This document shows, piece after piece, positions 6,613 through 7,200 of a DNA stretch of 7,200 bases. The stretch is from positions 1 through 7,200 of the forward strand of contig DATKEH010000133.1 in NCBI GenBank assembly GCA_035546355.1. The letters are read 5' to 3'. The position numbers and the translations under genes were made by a program. A model generated the notes under the pieces. It ran no database searches. It had not been told where the DNA came from and worked only from the letters and a program-made list of their open reading frames with translations. This DNA comes from DATKEH01 sp035546355. Lineage in GTDB: Bacteria > Acidobacteriota > Thermoanaerobaculia > Multivoradales > JAIOJS01. Each line of letters opens with the position of its first letter. Position 1 is the first letter of the stretch.

Positions 6613-7200
6613 GCGCAGCAGGTGCCGGTGCGGATGGCCTGGTCCAGGTGCTGGCCCAGGGCCCGGTCGCGCGCGCGCAGCCGCGCCATCGCCTGGCGGA
6701 TCGCCCGGGTGACGCTCACCCGCGCCCGCTCGGACGCCGATCCGGCTCTTCGATCGCGCCCGCCGAGGCCGACCGCTCGAGACAGCTCGCGGACGAGGAA
6801 GTCGCGTTCGTGCTGCGCCTGGGCGACCCGCGCGAGGTCGCCCAGCCCACGCGCCTCCTCCAGGTCCTGCTCGGTCTCGGCGAGACGCCGGCGGTAGGCC
6901 TGCTTGGCCCGCGCGTCGAGCATCTCGCCGGCGTCGCCGAGGTCCGGGGCGGCGATGTGGCCGCCGCTCTCGAGCGCCACCAGGTCGAGGGCGGAGAGCT
7001 CGCGCCCATGCTCGGCGAGGAGCCGGCAGAGGTAGCGCATCCCCTTGAGGTCCCGCACGCGCATCTCGCGCCCCTCGAACACCACCAGCCAGTAATCGCC
7101 CTCGCGACGGAAGGTGTCCTGCCCCGGCGCCGGCGTCGCGGTCGGCCTGGGCGCGCGCGCGCCCTGCCGCGGGGCGGCCCGCTGCCGCTCGGCGCCGGCA
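6570..7200 (-). CDS. C-terminal part of a large ATPase/regulator-type protein, N-terminus outside window
   Basis: The frame is open from the window edge and gives 209 C-terminal residues. A Pro/Ala/Arg-rich linker (1-27) leads to FRREGDYWLVVFEGREMRV (30-48) and then RDLKGMRYLCRLLAEHGRE. Next come a probable coiled coil of charged helices (about 95-140) and GLGGRDRRAGSASERARVSV followed by IRTGTCCAYLPDP near the end. I recognise this as a recurrent C-terminal module of large bacterial proteins with AAA-type ATPase and tetratricopeptide-like parts, where the usual endings are close to TIRTGTFCSYxPDP. Its role is unknown to me; the basic SERARVSVTRAIRQAM region could be a helix-turn-helix-like DNA contact. 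No ATPase motif lies inside the window. A GTG at 7085 could start a 171-residue protein, but it would cut the conserved FRREGDYW motif, so a longer protein is preferred. Confidence 0.75.
   Translation of the reverse strand, partial: AGAERQRAAPRQGARAPRPTATPAPGQDTFRREGDYWLVVFEGREMRVRDLKGMRYLCRLLAEHGRELSALDLVALESGGHIAAPDLGDAGEMLDARAKQAYRRRLAETEQDLEEARGLGDLARVAQAQHERDFLVRELSRAVGLGGRDRRAGSASERARVSVTRAIRQAMARLRARDRALGQHLDQAIRTGTCCAYLPDPRLPARWAS

Overview
The window is about three-quarters G+C and gene-dense. It holds seven protein genes, two of them cut by the window edges, and no RNA gene, insertion sequence or CRISPR array that I can see. Codon third positions are almost all G or C and several genes start with GTG. 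The gene mix (paired DUF2868/DUF3482 genes, an exported intradiol-dioxygenase-like protein, a GNAT acetyltransferase, an Asp-box propeller protein, a LACTB-like serine hydrolase, and the tail of a large ATPase/regulator-type protein) suggests a GC-rich soil or sediment bacterium. Acidobacteriota or a proteobacterium would fit, but the sequence alone does not decide the phylum.

Left arm, minus strand, read from about 3443 down to 1: a DUF2868 membrane protein (1877-3370) is followed, with a 4-base GTGA stop/start overlap, by a DUF3482 GTPase (360-1880). After 61 bases comes the 5' part of an exported intradiol ring-cleavage dioxygenase family protein (1-298, cut by the window edge). The first two form a tightly coupled pair whose cellular role is, as far as I know, not established. 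The third has its own ribosome-binding site and possible promoter.

A 111-base divergent region (3444-3554) separates the arms. It holds a candidate -10 box facing each way and a nested inverted repeat over the place where a minus-strand -35 would lie.

Right arm, plus strand: a RimJ/RimL-type N-acetyltransferase (3555-4115), an Asp-box beta-propeller protein (4132-5112) and an exported LACTB-like serine hydrolase (5131-6612) are spaced 16 and 18 bases apart. The first two lack a Shine-Dalgarno sequence and each has a TAnnCT box exactly 6 bases before a GTG start, the layout expected of leaderless mRNAs. The third has a clear GAGGAG. At the far right a convergent minus-strand gene (6570-7200, 5' end outside) overlaps the hydrolase tail by 43 bases.

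The main points for a second look are the repeated leaderless-promoter layout, the uncertain 5' end of the DUF2868 gene (short leader ORF, frameshift or downstream GTG start), and the DUF2868-DUF3482 pair, whose GTPase has atypical G1 and G4 motifs and a glycine-zipper-like hydrophobic stretch. I found no strong case for a wholly new multi-gene system.
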